From positions 1 through 64,000 of the forward strand of contig CBDHFH010000008.1 of NCBI GenBank assembly GCA_965262455.1: 64,000 nucleotides of DNA, read 5' to 3'. The stretch is from UBA1858 sp965262455. Its GTDB lineage: Bacteria; Pseudomonadota; Gammaproteobacteria; UBA4575. The notes under the pieces were generated by a model. It had not been told where the DNA came from. It searched no databases and saw nothing but the letters and a program-made list of their open reading frames with translations. Of this stretch, positions 26,783 to 36,132 are shown one piece after another. Position 1 is the first letter of the stretch. The number at the start of each line of letters is the position of its first letter. A program made the translations under genes and the position numbers.

Positions 26783-29605
26783 TCAATTGAGTATAGATTT
26801 TAAATATTTACCAGTATAAGAATGTTTACTAGACGCAACTTTTTCCGGTGTGCCTGTCGCAATCACTTTGCCACCGCCGGCGCCACCCTCTGGGCCAAGG
26901 TCAATGACCCAGTCTGCTGTTTTAACCACATCCAGGTTGTGTTCAATGACGATTAATGTATTTCCGTGGTCTCTTAAGGTATGCAATACTTTCAGAAGTT
27001 GTTCAACATCGTGGAAGTGTAAACCGGTAGTTGGCTCGTCGAGTATATAAAGTGTTTTTCCAGTATCACGTTTAGATAATTCACGTGACAGTTTCACGCG
27101 TTGAGCTTCTCCGCCAGAGAGAGTAGTTGCACTTTGGCCTAGGGTGATATAAGTGAGTCCGACCGAAACAAGGGTATCAAGTTTGCGTTTTATCACAGGT
27201 ACTGCTTTGAAAAAATCTAACGCATCTTCAATGGTCATCTGTAAAACATCGTAGATGTTTTTGCCTTTATATTGAATTTCCAGTGTTTCACGATTGTAGC
27301 GTTTACTTTTGCATACGTCACAAGGCACATAGATATCTGGCAAGAAATGCATTTCAACCCGAATCACGCCATCTCCCTGGCATGCTTCACAACGACCGCC
27401 TTTAACATTAAAGCTGAAGCGCCCGGGTGTATATCCTCGCGAGCGTGCTTCTTGTGTGCCAGCAAATAGCTCGCGGATCGGTGTAAATAAGCCTGTATAT
27501 GTGGCTGGGTTCGAGCGTGGTGTTCGCCCAATTGGGCTTTGATTAATCTCCACTACTTTATCAAAGTGCTCCATGCCATCAATATCATCATATGGTGAGA
27601 CACTGATACTCGATTTATTTAATTGCCGGGCAGCAGCGGCATACACGGTATTATTGATCAGTGTTGATTTGCCTGAGCCAGAAACACCGGTAACCGCAAT
27701 AAACAATCCGACAGGGAATTCAACATTAACAGACTTTAGGTTATTTCCGCTTGCTCCATACACAGTGAATATTTTTTCACGATCAACTGGAGTTCTGTGT
27801 GCCGGAATCTGTATTTTTTTACTGCCAGATAAGTACTGACCCGTTAAAGAGTGTTTGCTATTGCCTACTTGCTTTGGTGAGCCTTGTGCAATTATTTCGC
27901 CACCATGTACGCCGGCACCTGGACCAATATCAACAACATAGTCTGCTGCACGAATCGCTTCTTCATCATGTTCAACTACGATAACAGTGTTACCGATATC
28001 GCGCAGTCGTGTGAGTGTATTTAACAGGCGTTGATTATCACGTTGATGCAAGCCAATTGACGGTTCATCTAACACATACATGACCCCGACCAAGCCCGAG
28101 CCAATTTGAGAAGCCAAGCGTATGCGTTGCGCTTCGCCGCCCGACAGCGTGTCGGCACTGCGATTCAGGCTTAAATAATCAAGCCCCACGTTGACCAAAA
28201 AAGACAAGCGTTCACGAATTTCATTAATCACTTTAGCGCCGACTTGGGCTTGGTGGCCTTGAAGTTTGATTTGTTCAAAAAACGTCAGCGCTTGCTGTAT
28301 AGAAATCTCGGTTAAAGACGGTAAATTTCGATCACTCACGTACACATGGCGTGCTTGAATATTTAAACGATCTCCACTGCAATCTTCACATGCTTGCTCT
28401 GATAAGTATTTGCCTAATTCTTCACGCACGAGATGTGAATCTGTTTGATCATAACGCCGCTCCATATTTGGGATGATGCCTTCAAACGCGTGTCTCTTGG
28501 TTGTGCTGCGACCTTTCTCATTAATATATTTAAATGCAATTTGCTCATCTTCACTGCCATACAAAATGATGTCCTGTATTTCTTGAGATAAGGATTCAAA
28601 TGAAGCATCCACATCAAAATCATAATGTGTCGCTAAAGACTGAATCATTTGATAGTAGTGGGCATTACGTCTATCCCATCCGCGTATCGCGCCACCGCCA
28701 CAACTGAGCTGTGGGGAGTTCACTATTAACTCTGGATCAAAATATTCCTCCACGCCTAATCCGTCACAACTCGGACAGGCGCCTATCGGGTTATTAAACG
28801 AAAATAATCTGGGCTCTAATTCACTGACACTGTAGCCGCAAATGGCACAGGCAAATTTAGCCGAAAATAATAATGCTGGAGCATCTGCATCATCCATAAA
28901 AGCGACTTCTGCAATATCATCAGCGAGCTTAAGGGCTGTTTCAAAAGATTCAGCGAGGCGTAATTCAATGCCTGGTTTGACTTTAAAGCGATCGACAACA
29001 ACTTCAATGGAGTGTTTTTTGCGCAAGTCTAACTTTGGAGGTTCATCGAGCTCATAGACTTCACCATCTATGCGTGCACGTAAAAACCCCTGTGCGTGCA
29101 GTTGCTGGAATAAGTGAACATGCTCGCCTTTGCGATTTTGCACAACTGGTGCCAACAGCATCAGTTTAGTACCAGTGGGTTGCTCCATGACTTTATCCAC
29201 CATCTGACTGACTGTTTGTGCATTGAGGTCATTGCCATGCTCAGGGCATTTGGGGGTGCCGACACGGGCATATAATAGGCGCAGGTAGTCATATATCTCG
29301 GTGATGGTGCCGACGGTGGAACGTGGGTTGTGTGAGGTTGATTTTTGTTCAATCGAGATCGCGGGAGATAAGCCTTCTATCGTATCTACATCAGGCTTTT
29401 CTAAGCGTGCGAGAAACTGCCGGGCATACGCTGATAGTGACTCAACATAACGCCTCTGGCCTTCGGCGAAAATCGTGTCAAAGGCCAATGAGGACTTACC
29501 AGAACCGGATAAACCAGTGATCACAATAAGTTGATCGCGAGGAAGATCTAAATCAACGTTTTTCAGGTTGTGGGTACGTGCCCCGCGAATCTTAATTGCT
29601 GCCAT
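26783..29605 (-). CDS. uvrA: Excinuclease ABC subunit A
   Basis: UvrA recognises DNA damage with UvrB and starts nucleotide excision repair. The 940 residues hold two ABC ATPase halves. The first P loop is at residues 31-38 (GLSGSGKS) and the second (GVSGSGKS) is in the C-terminal half; both LSGGEAQR signatures are visible. Zinc-finger cysteine pairs (CAICGY, CPSC; CEAC, CDVC) are present. It is divergent from the MFS gene, with a 93-base shared spacer. Confidence 0.99.
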   Translation of the reverse strand: MAAIKIRGARTHNLKNVDLDLPRDQLIVITGLSGSGKSSLAFDTIFAEGQRRYVESLSAYARQFLARLEKPDVDTIEGLSPAISIEQKSTSHNPRSTVGTITEIYDYLRLLYARVGTPKCPEHGNDLNAQTVSQMVDKVMEQPTGTKLMLLAPVVQNRKGEHVHLFQQLHAQGFLRARIDGEVYELDEPPKLDLRKKHSIEVVVDRFKVKPGIELRLAESFETALKLADDIAEVAFMDDADAPALLFSAKFACAICGYSVSELEPRLFSFNNPIGACPSCDGLGVEEYFDPELIVNSPQLSCGGGAIRGWDRRNAHYYQMIQSLATHYDFDVDASFESLSQEIQDIILYGSEDEQIAFKYINEKGRSTTKRHAFEGIIPNMERRYDQTDSHLVREELGKYLSEQACEDCSGDRLNIQARHVYVSDRNLPSLTEISIQQALTFFEQIKLQGHQAQVGAKVINEIRERLSFLVNVGLDYLSLNRSADTLSGGEAQRIRLASQIGSGLVGVMYVLDEPSIGLHQRDNQRLLNTLTRLRDIGNTVIVVEHDEEAIRAADYVVDIGPGAGVHGGEIIAQGSPKQVGNSKHSLTGQYLSGSKKIQIPAHRTPVDREKIFTVYGASGNNLKSVNVEFPVGLFIAVTGVSGSGKSTLINNTVYAAAARQLNKSSISVSPYDDIDGMEHFDKVVEINQSPIGRTPRSNPATYTGLFTPIRELFAGTQEARSRGYTPGRFSFNVKGGRCEACQGDGVIRVEMHFLPDIYVPCDVCKSKRYNRETLEIQYKGKNIYDVLQMTIEDALDFFKAVPVIKRKLDTLVSVGLTYITLGQSATTLSGGEAQRVKLSRELSKRDTGKTLYILDEPTTGLHFHDVEQLLKVLHTLRDHGNTLIVIEHNLDVVKTADWVIDLGPEGGAGGGKVIATGTPEKVASSKHSYTGKYLKSILN

Positions 29606-29633
29606 GCGATGTCTCAGTCCAGGTAAACTTGTT

Positions 29634-29663
29634 AATATACGTGTTTTGCAGCACGAAACGCAA
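29634..29663 (-). promoter_or_regulatory. Probable uvrA promoter
   Basis: On the minus strand TTGCGT (29658-29663) is followed after 18 bases by TATATT (29634-29639), about 29 bases before the uvrA start. I did not see a CTG-N10-CAG LexA operator of E. coli type in the 93-base spacer. Confidence 0.5.
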
Positions 29664-29698
29664 AGCTGGCATTCTTATATGAAATCTGAGGTTAATTA

Positions 29699-31054
29699 AT
29701 GAACCCGATAGAACGTCGGGCCGCAATTTCACTTGCGCTGATTTATGCCACACGCATGCTGGGTCTGTTTATGATCTTGCCTGTATTCGCCATTTATGCA
29801 GAACAGTTGATACATGTCACACCGTTTCTGGTGGGCCTTGCAATTGGTATTTATGGCTTAACCCAAGCGCTGTTCCAAATCCCATTTGGTGCCTGGTCTG
29901 ATCGCATCGGACGTAAACCAGTCATTATCATTGGCTTGGTAATTTTTGTCATAGGCAGCATCGTGGCAGCGCTGGCGGATTCTATCTATTGGGTCATTGT
30001 TGGGCGCGCCCTGCAGGGCATGGGGGCAATTGCATCAGCCATAATGGCGCTGGCCTCTGACTTAACACGCGATGAACACCGCACTAAAGTGATGGCGTTT
30101 ATTGGTGCCAGTATTGGTGCTTCCTTTATGGTCGCATTAGTGTTGGGTCCAGCACTTGAAGCTTGGGTCGGTGTACCAGGTATCTTTTGGCTTACAGCAT
30201 TGCTAGCAGCAGTTAGTATCTTAATTGTTGTTGTGTTAATCCCCACGCCCATCCAGGCAAGTTATCAGGCGACTTCAGACAATCGAGTAAATCTGCGGTC
30301 AATTATCAGTGATGCTCAGTTATTACGCTTGGACATGGGCGTATTTATTTTGCATATGACACTGACCGCTATATTTGTCGTTGTACCAATAATATTCCGC
30401 GATCAATTTGATATGCCTGCAGGGACACACTGGAAAGTGTATTTAAGTGTGCTGGTGCTTTCTTTGATCTTGCTTGTGCCAACAATTCTATTATCAGAAA
30501 AATTCAAACAAACAAAACTAACTTTTAATCTCGCCATACTGTTCTGTGCGGCTGGTATGCTGATAATGTACGGTCTCATTGAAAGTATGACTGTTTTCTT
30601 TATTGCGATGGTGCTGTTTTTCTGGGGGTTTAATTTCCTAGAGGCGAGTATGCCCTCATTAGTCTCAAAATTAAGCAATCCAATTACCAAAGGGATGTCC
30701 ATCGGCGTGTTTTCTAGTAGTCAGTTTCTGGGTGCGTTTTCTGGTGGCGTCGTGGCCGGTTTGTTATTACAAAATTACGATCAAAGTGCGGTATTTTTGT
30801 TCGCTTTTCTTATGTTTTTGCTATGGTTTCTAGTAGCATCTACCATGCAAGCACCAGTCGATTTTAAGAGTTATACTGCAGAGCTTGGTGAGCTACAGCA
30901 CATTCATGTCGAACAAGTGGCGGCGGCTTTACAGGCGCTACCGGGTGTGACTGAAGCGACGGTGATTGCAGAAGAAGGGGTTGCTTATTTAAGAGTAAAC
31001 AAAAATACTTTTGAAGAAGACAAAGTAAAAGCCTATTGCGCACAATTAAATTAA
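29699..31054 (+). CDS. MFS transporter with C-terminal YAM-type domain (YajR-like)
   Basis: This is a 12-helix major facilitator exporter of the inner membrane. The loop motif GAWSDRIGRKPVI between helices 2 and 3 is the MFS signature A. The last roughly 60 residues (HVEQVAAALQALPGV, then EEGVAYLRVN) form a small soluble domain like the YAM domain of E. coli YajR, and the total length (451) also fits. Its substrate is unknown; the family is grouped with drug exporters. The gene lies between uvrA and ssb, an order I recall from Pseudomonas-type genomes. Confidence 0.93.
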   Translation: MNPIERRAAISLALIYATRMLGLFMILPVFAIYAEQLIHVTPFLVGLAIGIYGLTQALFQIPFGAWSDRIGRKPVIIIGLVIFVIGSIVAALADSIYWVIVGRALQGMGAIASAIMALASDLTRDEHRTKVMAFIGASIGASFMVALVLGPALEAWVGVPGIFWLTALLAAVSILIVVVLIPTPIQASYQATSDNRVNLRSIISDAQLLRLDMGVFILHMTLTAIFVVVPIIFRDQFDMPAGTHWKVYLSVLVLSLILLVPTILLSEKFKQTKLTFNLAILFCAAGMLIMYGLIESMTVFFIAMVLFFWGFNFLEASMPSLVSKLSNPITKGMSIGVFSSSQFLGAFSGGVVAGLLLQNYDQSAVFLFAFLMFLLWFLVASTMQAPVDFKSYTAELGELQHIHVEQVAAALQALPGVTEATVIAEEGVAYLRVNKNTFEEDKVKAYCAQLN

Positions 31055-31095
31055 AAACAAAAACAAATACGAATATTGAGAAAAGAGGATAAGCC

Positions 31096-31569
31096 ATGGC
31101 TCGAGGTGTAAATAAAGTGATTTTAGTCGGCAACTTAGGACAAGATCCTGAAGTGAAATATATGCCAAGTGGACAAGCAGTCTGTAATATCAGTATAGCC
31201 ACCACAGATAGCTGGAGTGATAAAGCGACCGGCGAAAAACAGGAACGAACCGAATGGCATCGAGTGGTATTCTTTCGACGCCTGGCTGAAATTGCCGGCG
31301 AGTATTTACGCAAAGGCTCACAAGTCTATATAGAAGGTCGATTACAGACGCGTAAGTGGCAAGATCAAAGCGGGGCAGATAAATACACAACTGAAATTAT
31401 CGCTAACGAAATGCAAATGCTCGGTGGCCGGGGCGGTGCGAGTGCGGGTGGAGGCTTTGACAGTCAGCCAATGGATGAAGGTTTTGGCGGTTCAAGCTCG
31501 TCTTCCTCATCGCCTGCAAAAGCTGCACCTAGTACGGCTGATGATTTTGACGACGATATACCATTTTAA
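31096..31569 (+). CDS. ssb: Single-stranded DNA-binding protein
   Basis: SSB coats single-stranded DNA in replication, repair and recombination. The 157 residues have an N-terminal OB fold (to about residue 110), a glycine- and serine-rich linker with a run of seven serines, and the acidic tip DDDIPF that recruits partner proteins. A ribosome-binding AGAGGA precedes the ATG. It is the last housekeeping gene before the AT-rich glycan island. Confidence 0.99.
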   Translation: MARGVNKVILVGNLGQDPEVKYMPSGQAVCNISIATTDSWSDKATGEKQERTEWHRVVFFRRLAEIAGEYLRKGSQVYIEGRLQTRKWQDQSGADKYTTEIIANEMQMLGGRGGASAGGGFDSQPMDEGFGGSSSSSSSPAKAAPSTADDFDDDIPF

Positions 31570-31638
31570 TCATACTTATTTAGAGCTAAATAACAGCAAA
31601 TTTACGTTAGCATGGCGCTTGTCTTTTTTGATTCTAAA

Positions 31639-31668
31639 TTGACAAATCATCTTTTTGTTGAAACTTTA
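31639..31668 (+). promoter_or_regulatory. Possible promoter at the head of the glycan island
   Basis: A perfect TTGACA lies at 31639-31644 in the 110-base gap after ssb. The best -10 at proper spacing is only ACTTTA (31663-31668). If used, transcription would begin at or just before the TTG start of the first glycosyltransferase at 31680, giving a nearly leaderless message. No clear ribosome-binding site is seen before that start. Confidence 0.25.
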
Positions 31669-31679
31669 GTTTCTTTCGA

Positions 31680-32918
31680 TTGAAAAAAATTAAACTTCTT
31701 TTGATTGCGCCTAGTTTCTATCCTGTGCATGGAGGCGCAGGGCTTCGGTTTTATCGCTACTTACCGCATTTCCATAAAAGTGGCATTGAAACGACCGTCA
31801 TCTGCGGTACGCCTAAAGAAAAAAAATTCACTGATCAGGATCGACAAGCCGAATGGTGTGATTACCAAGATGGTAAACTCGTTTTAGAAGAGAATTTGGA
31901 ATTCGCAAAAATTCTTAAATTTAAAATACCTGGTAGTGGATCTGCGTTAAGGTCAAAGATTTTACTAGAGAAGGCCATAGAGTTATGCACAGAAAAAAAT
32001 ACTAAGCCGGATATCGTGCATGTTATTGCGCCAATGCCTTTTCATGTCATTTGCTTGATAAATAAAATAAAAAAATTAGGCGTGAGGTTGCTTTTCTCGC
32101 ATACCATTGCAAAAAAATATTCTCACAACTTTTTTTCAAGAGCCTTAACTAAGTGGAAAGATAGGCGTGTTTTGCAAAAATATGACGTTGTTTTTGTTCA
32201 GTCAAGTATGCAAGCTGAATTACTTTTAAAGATTCAGCCAGGCTTAAATATTATTATTGCTCCGAATGGGGTCGACACGGAAAAGTTTTCGCCTGTGAAT
32301 AGCCAAGAAGAAAAAGATCAGCTACGTGAAACGCTAGATTTGCCAGTCGGAGCAAAAATAATTACCTCAGTCGGGGCTATACATCCAAGAAAGGGCACTG
32401 ATTTATTGATTGAGGCTTGGGCGAAAGTTGTTTCGAAATACCCCTATCTGAATTTAGTGCTTTTAGGGCCGCGCTATGATTTATCACGAACTGAACTTTC
32501 TGCATTTAAGGAAAAGATCAATCAATCAATCAATCAATCTAATATGAGTGAAAATATTCATCTATTGGGTGCAGTTGATAATGTTGAAGCATATCTTAAA
32601 GCATCTGATATGTTTGTATTTGCATCTGAGAGAGAAGGAATGCCCAATGCGGTGATAGAGGCAATGTCAGTAAGTTTGCCTATAGTATTAACTCCATTCA
32701 TAGGCTTATCAAAAGAAATGGGACTTGCAGGGAAACATTTTCTACTTGCGGAGAGATCCTCAGATTCATTAGTAGAACATATTGTGACATTGATGAATGA
32801 TGGAACTTTATGTACTCAGCTGGCAGCAAACGGCAGAAAGTGGATTTTAACAAACATGACAATTAAACAAAGCGCTAATCAACATTCAGATGTTTATTTA
32901 AGCTGTATCAGCTCTTGA
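31680..32918 (+). CDS. GT4-family glycosyltransferase with internal tetranucleotide repeat
   Basis: This is a retaining GT-B glycosyltransferase, probably cytoplasmic or membrane-associated. The N-terminal glycine loop (PVHGGAGLRFYRYL) and the C-terminal donor-site motif EREGMPNAVIEAMS, with the E-x7-E pair, are visible. The start is TTG at 31680; a stop lies in frame 21 bases upstream and no better start exists. Five and three-quarter copies of ATCA (32517-32539) encode INQSINQSN in the C-terminal half, so slippage there would truncate the enzyme before its donor-site motif. The sugar transferred cannot be predicted. Confidence 0.9.
   Translation: MKKIKLLLIAPSFYPVHGGAGLRFYRYLPHFHKSGIETTVICGTPKEKKFTDQDRQAEWCDYQDGKLVLEENLEFAKILKFKIPGSGSALRSKILLEKAIELCTEKNTKPDIVHVIAPMPFHVICLINKIKKLGVRLLFSHTIAKKYSHNFFSRALTKWKDRRVLQKYDVVFVQSSMQAELLLKIQPGLNIIIAPNGVDTEKFSPVNSQEEKDQLRETLDLPVGAKIITSVGAIHPRKGTDLLIEAWAKVVSKYPYLNLVLLGPRYDLSRTELSAFKEKINQSINQSNMSENIHLLGAVDNVEAYLKASDMFVFASEREGMPNAVIEAMSVSLPIVLTPFIGLSKEMGLAGKHFLLAERSSDSLVEHIVTLMNDGTLCTQLAANGRKWILTNMTIKQSANQHSDVYLSCISS
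32517..32539 (+). repeat. Tetranucleotide (ATCA/CAAT) microsatellite inside a glycosyltransferase gene
   Basis: There are 5.75 uninterrupted copies of ATCA, which read as CAAT in another phase. CAAT repeats in Haemophilus lic genes cause phase variation by slippage. Here the copy number is low and the repeat lies mid-gene, so the switching rate may be small. Confidence 0.9.
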
Positions 32919-32938
32919 AAGATATTTACTAGATTATT

Positions 32939-34885
32939 ATGTGTGGTATAGCGGGAGCTTTTTATTCTCAACCAATCCTTAATAACGATGACTTTTTATC
33001 GTTAATGAAAGGCATGGGAGACACATTAAAACATCGTGGGCCCGACGATCATGGTGAGTGGGTCGATGTCAATGCGGGGATTGGTTTTGCACATAGGCGG
33101 CTGTCGATTCTTGATTTGTCGCCGGCGGGTCATCAACCTATGGTTTCCAGGAATAAACGTTATGTAATTATATTTAACGGTGAAATCTATAATTACCGTG
33201 ATATTAAATCTGATCTTGAAAAATCAGGAGTAGCGTTCAGAGGCCATTCAGACACTGAGACATTATTAGAGAGTATTGCACATACAGGTTTAGATAAAAC
33301 GCTTGAAATTATAAATGGAATGTTTGCTTTCGCCTTATGGGATAATGAGCGGCGGACATTAACATTAGCTCGAGACAGAGTAGGTAAAAAGCCACTCTAT
33401 TATGGCTGGAGCAATGGTGTTTTTTTATTTGGTTCAGAGTTAAAAGCATTAAAAAAGCATCCATCATTTGATGATGAAATAGATCGAGCTGCATTGGGTC
33501 AATTTATTCAATATATATGGTTGAATGGTCCATCTTCAATTTACAAGAATTTTAATAAACTCTCTCCAGGTACTTATCTTGAAATTGATCAATCTGGTCC
33601 TTCAGTAAACAGCCATCCAAAAAAGTATTGGTCAATATTTGATGTGGCACAGCAGGGGCTAGTAGACACTTTCTCCGGGTCGTATATGGAAGCAGTTAAT
33701 GAGTTAAATACTATATTAATTGATTCTGTTGAACGTAGAATGATTGCAGATGTGGAGATAGGTGCTTTGCTATCGGGAGGTATAGATTCATCTTTAGTTG
33801 TCTCTATTATGCAGGCAAAGTCAGCTAAAAAAGTTAAAACTTTTTCTATAGGCTTCGAAGAAGCTACGCATAATGAGGCTGTGCACGCAAAAAAAATTGC
33901 CAGTTATGTAGGCACCGACCATTCTGAATTATATGTAACGCCTAATGACTGTATGGATGTCATTCCGGAGCTGCCAAAAATATATGATGAGCCATTTGGT
34001 GATGTTTCTCAAATACCGACGTTTTTAGTTTCAAAGTTAGCGCATGAAAATGTAAAAGTAGTCTTGTCGGGTGATGGAGGTGATGAAATTTTTGCAGGCT
34101 ACACACGATATTTTAGATGTTTAGCTCATTGGAAGAAACATGAGAGTATTCCTTTATTCTTAAGGCCGGCAATTGGTGGGTCGATGGATATCAGTGCTAA
34201 AGCACTATGGAAATTGTGTGGTGGTACTAAAACAAAAACAGGTGTTAAAGGCTGGCGAAGATTTGGTGCGAAGTTAGAGAAGCGCGCAAGAAGAATAGAT
34301 GCGAAAAGTTCGTTAGAGCTATTTGTTAAGATGATGGCAAGATATAAAAACATGTCAGATATTGTTATTGACGAAACTGATTCGGCAACAATTCTAACTA
34401 ATTCATCAATGTGGCCTAATTTGCCTGACCCTATTTTGAATATGATGCTTATTGATACAGCGTGTTACTTGCCAGATGATATATTAGTCAAAGTAGATAG
34501 AGCCAGTATGGCTACTAGTTTAGAAGCTCGATCGCCATTATTGGATAAAAATATTATTGAGTTTGCATGGCGCTTGCCGATGGAAATGAAAGTTAATGAG
34601 CATGGAGGTAAAAGGATTCTAAAGAGCATACTTGCTAATTATTTACCGCGAGAATTGACGGATAGAAAAAAAATGGGCTTTGGTGTGCCTATAGGGAAAT
34701 GGATGAGGGGGTCATTGCGAGAGTGGGCGGAGGATATGCTATTGCCACATAGAATAAGACAGCAAGGTTATCTCTATGAAACTGTCGTGCATAGGCTGTG
34801 GCAGCAACATCAGTCTGGATGGCGTAATCATGATGATATTTTATGGGCAATACTCATGTTTCAAGCATGGTTGGACTCAGACTAA
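32939..34885 (+). CDS. asnB: AsnB-type glutamine-dependent amidotransferase (first of three)
   Basis: It has the two-domain layout of glutamine-hydrolysing asparagine synthetase. Cys2 is the glutaminase nucleophile (MCGIAG), with FNGEIYN near residue 80 and D105 in HSDTE. The synthetase domain has the ATP pyrophosphate loop SGGIDSS at 279-285, LSGDGGDE and the LPDDILVKVDRASM motif. At 648 residues it belongs to the longer AsnB-like group common in polysaccharide loci. There, related enzymes such as WbpS are linked to amidation of uronic acids. That role is inferred from context; free asparagine synthesis cannot be excluded. Confidence 0.93.
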   Translation: MCGIAGAFYSQPILNNDDFLSLMKGMGDTLKHRGPDDHGEWVDVNAGIGFAHRRLSILDLSPAGHQPMVSRNKRYVIIFNGEIYNYRDIKSDLEKSGVAFRGHSDTETLLESIAHTGLDKTLEIINGMFAFALWDNERRTLTLARDRVGKKPLYYGWSNGVFLFGSELKALKKHPSFDDEIDRAALGQFIQYIWLNGPSSIYKNFNKLSPGTYLEIDQSGPSVNSHPKKYWSIFDVAQQGLVDTFSGSYMEAVNELNTILIDSVERRMIADVEIGALLSGGIDSSLVVSIMQAKSAKKVKTFSIGFEEATHNEAVHAKKIASYVGTDHSELYVTPNDCMDVIPELPKIYDEPFGDVSQIPTFLVSKLAHENVKVVLSGDGGDEIFAGYTRYFRCLAHWKKHESIPLFLRPAIGGSMDISAKALWKLCGGTKTKTGVKGWRRFGAKLEKRARRIDAKSSLELFVKMMARYKNMSDIVIDETDSATILTNSSMWPNLPDPILNMMLIDTACYLPDDILVKVDRASMATSLEARSPLLDKNIIEFAWRLPMEMKVNEHGGKRILKSILANYLPRELTDRKKMGFGVPIGKWMRGSLREWAEDMLLPHRIRQQGYLYETVVHRLWQQHQSGWRNHDDILWAILMFQAWLDSD

Positions 34886-34921
34886 TTAATTTACGTTTGA
34901 CTTGATTTACTTGATAGCTTG

Positions 34922-36115
34922 ATGAAACAGAGAATAACTTTATTTATCGGGACCCTTCAAAGGGGTGGAGCTGAGAGAGTTATGCTCAATCTAGCCGATC
35001 TATTTAATAATAGAGGGGTACAAGTTGATTTGGTATTAACAAAGAAAAAAGGCTCGTTAGTACCAAATATTCCTGCTGGAATTAATGTTGTCGAATTGAA
35101 GAAGGCGGGCAATTTATTGATGTTGATAAATTTTGCAAAGCTTCCTATCAATTTATGGAAAGATATAATTGTTATGTTATTTTTTAAATCTCCTGCGATA
35201 TTTAAGAGATTACCATCTTTAGTGGAATATATTAAACATAATCGTCCTGTATTGATGTTGTCTACACTTGACTCAGTTAACTTGGTTAGTCTAATGGCTA
35301 ATAAGATTGCTCGATCTGATGCAAAGATTTTCATTAGGCAGGCGACTTATTTTTCGCAATTTGTACAAGAGTCAAATAGATACTTTGATGTGAAATTGAT
35401 GCCATTACTTGCAAGTAAATTATATCCTAATGCGGAAAAAATTATTGCATTGACACAAGATATGAAAAAAGATTTGGTTGGGAGTCTTAAATTAAAAGAT
35501 TCGAAAGTTGTTTCGATTAATAATCCAGTAAATATTGAAAGTATTCAGCATAGATCAAACGAGATAGTTGAGGATTCTTGGTATATAAATAAAGACATGC
35601 CAATTATATTGTCAGTAGGTAGGCTCGATAAGCTTAAAGATTATGCTACATTGATACATGCTATTAAACTTGTAATAGAAAAAACACAGGTGAGGCTAGT
35701 TTTATTGGGGGAGGGTAGTGAGAGAAACGCTTTGGAGCAATTAATAAAATCGCTTTCATTGGAGGATAGTATTAAATTGTTGGGTAGTGTTTCAAATCCA
35801 TATAAATATATGAGTAAATCTGATGTATTTGTACTTTCTTCTGTTTGTGAGGGTTTTCCGAATGTGTTGGTAGAGGCTATGGCATGTGGTTGTACAATTG
35901 TAAGCACTGATTGTAAAAGTGGCCCGAGTGAGATCTTAGAGAATGGCAAATATGGTTCATTGGTACCTATCCGAAATGCACAACAGCTTTCAGATAGCAT
36001 TTTAAATGCTATTGATAATAAGATGGATAAATCTATTTTGTTTAAAAAAGTAGAATCATTCTCTCTTGCTAAAATAGGAGACCAATATTCTAATTTATTA
36101 TTTAATGTCGACTAG
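34922..36115 (+). CDS. GT4-family glycosyltransferase
   Basis: This GT-B glycosyltransferase shows the N-terminal acceptor-side motif LQRGGAERVMLNLAD and the C-terminal SVCEGFPNVLVEAMACG donor motif. A TTG at 34919 directly precedes the ATG at 34922; I prefer the ATG (397 residues). The gene is very AT-rich: one sampled line at 35161 has 14 G/C in 60. Its N-terminal motif resembles that of the GT4 at 50839-52281 on the other strand. Confidence 0.9.
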   Translation: MKQRITLFIGTLQRGGAERVMLNLADLFNNRGVQVDLVLTKKKGSLVPNIPAGINVVELKKAGNLLMLINFAKLPINLWKDIIVMLFFKSPAIFKRLPSLVEYIKHNRPVLMLSTLDSVNLVSLMANKIARSDAKIFIRQATYFSQFVQESNRYFDVKLMPLLASKLYPNAEKIIALTQDMKKDLVGSLKLKDSKVVSINNPVNIESIQHRSNEIVEDSWYINKDMPIILSVGRLDKLKDYATLIHAIKLVIEKTQVRLVLLGEGSERNALEQLIKSLSLEDSIKLLGSVSNPYKYMSKSDVFVLSSVCEGFPNVLVEAMACGCTIVSTDCKSGPSEILENGKYGSLVPIRNAQQLSDSILNAIDNKMDKSILFKKVESFSLAKIGDQYSNLLFNVD

Positions 36116-36132
36116 AAAATAAGTATATAAAA

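Noticed and set aside
29606..29698. LexA (SOS) operator before uvrA
   Set aside because: No CTG-N10-CAG palindrome is present in the 93-base spacer; a different LexA type cannot be excluded.
31577..31592. Palindrome TATTTAG-AG-CTAAATA after ssb as a terminator or attachment site
   Set aside because: AT-only-type stem with a 2-base loop and no T-run next to it, and no second copy seen at the other island end.
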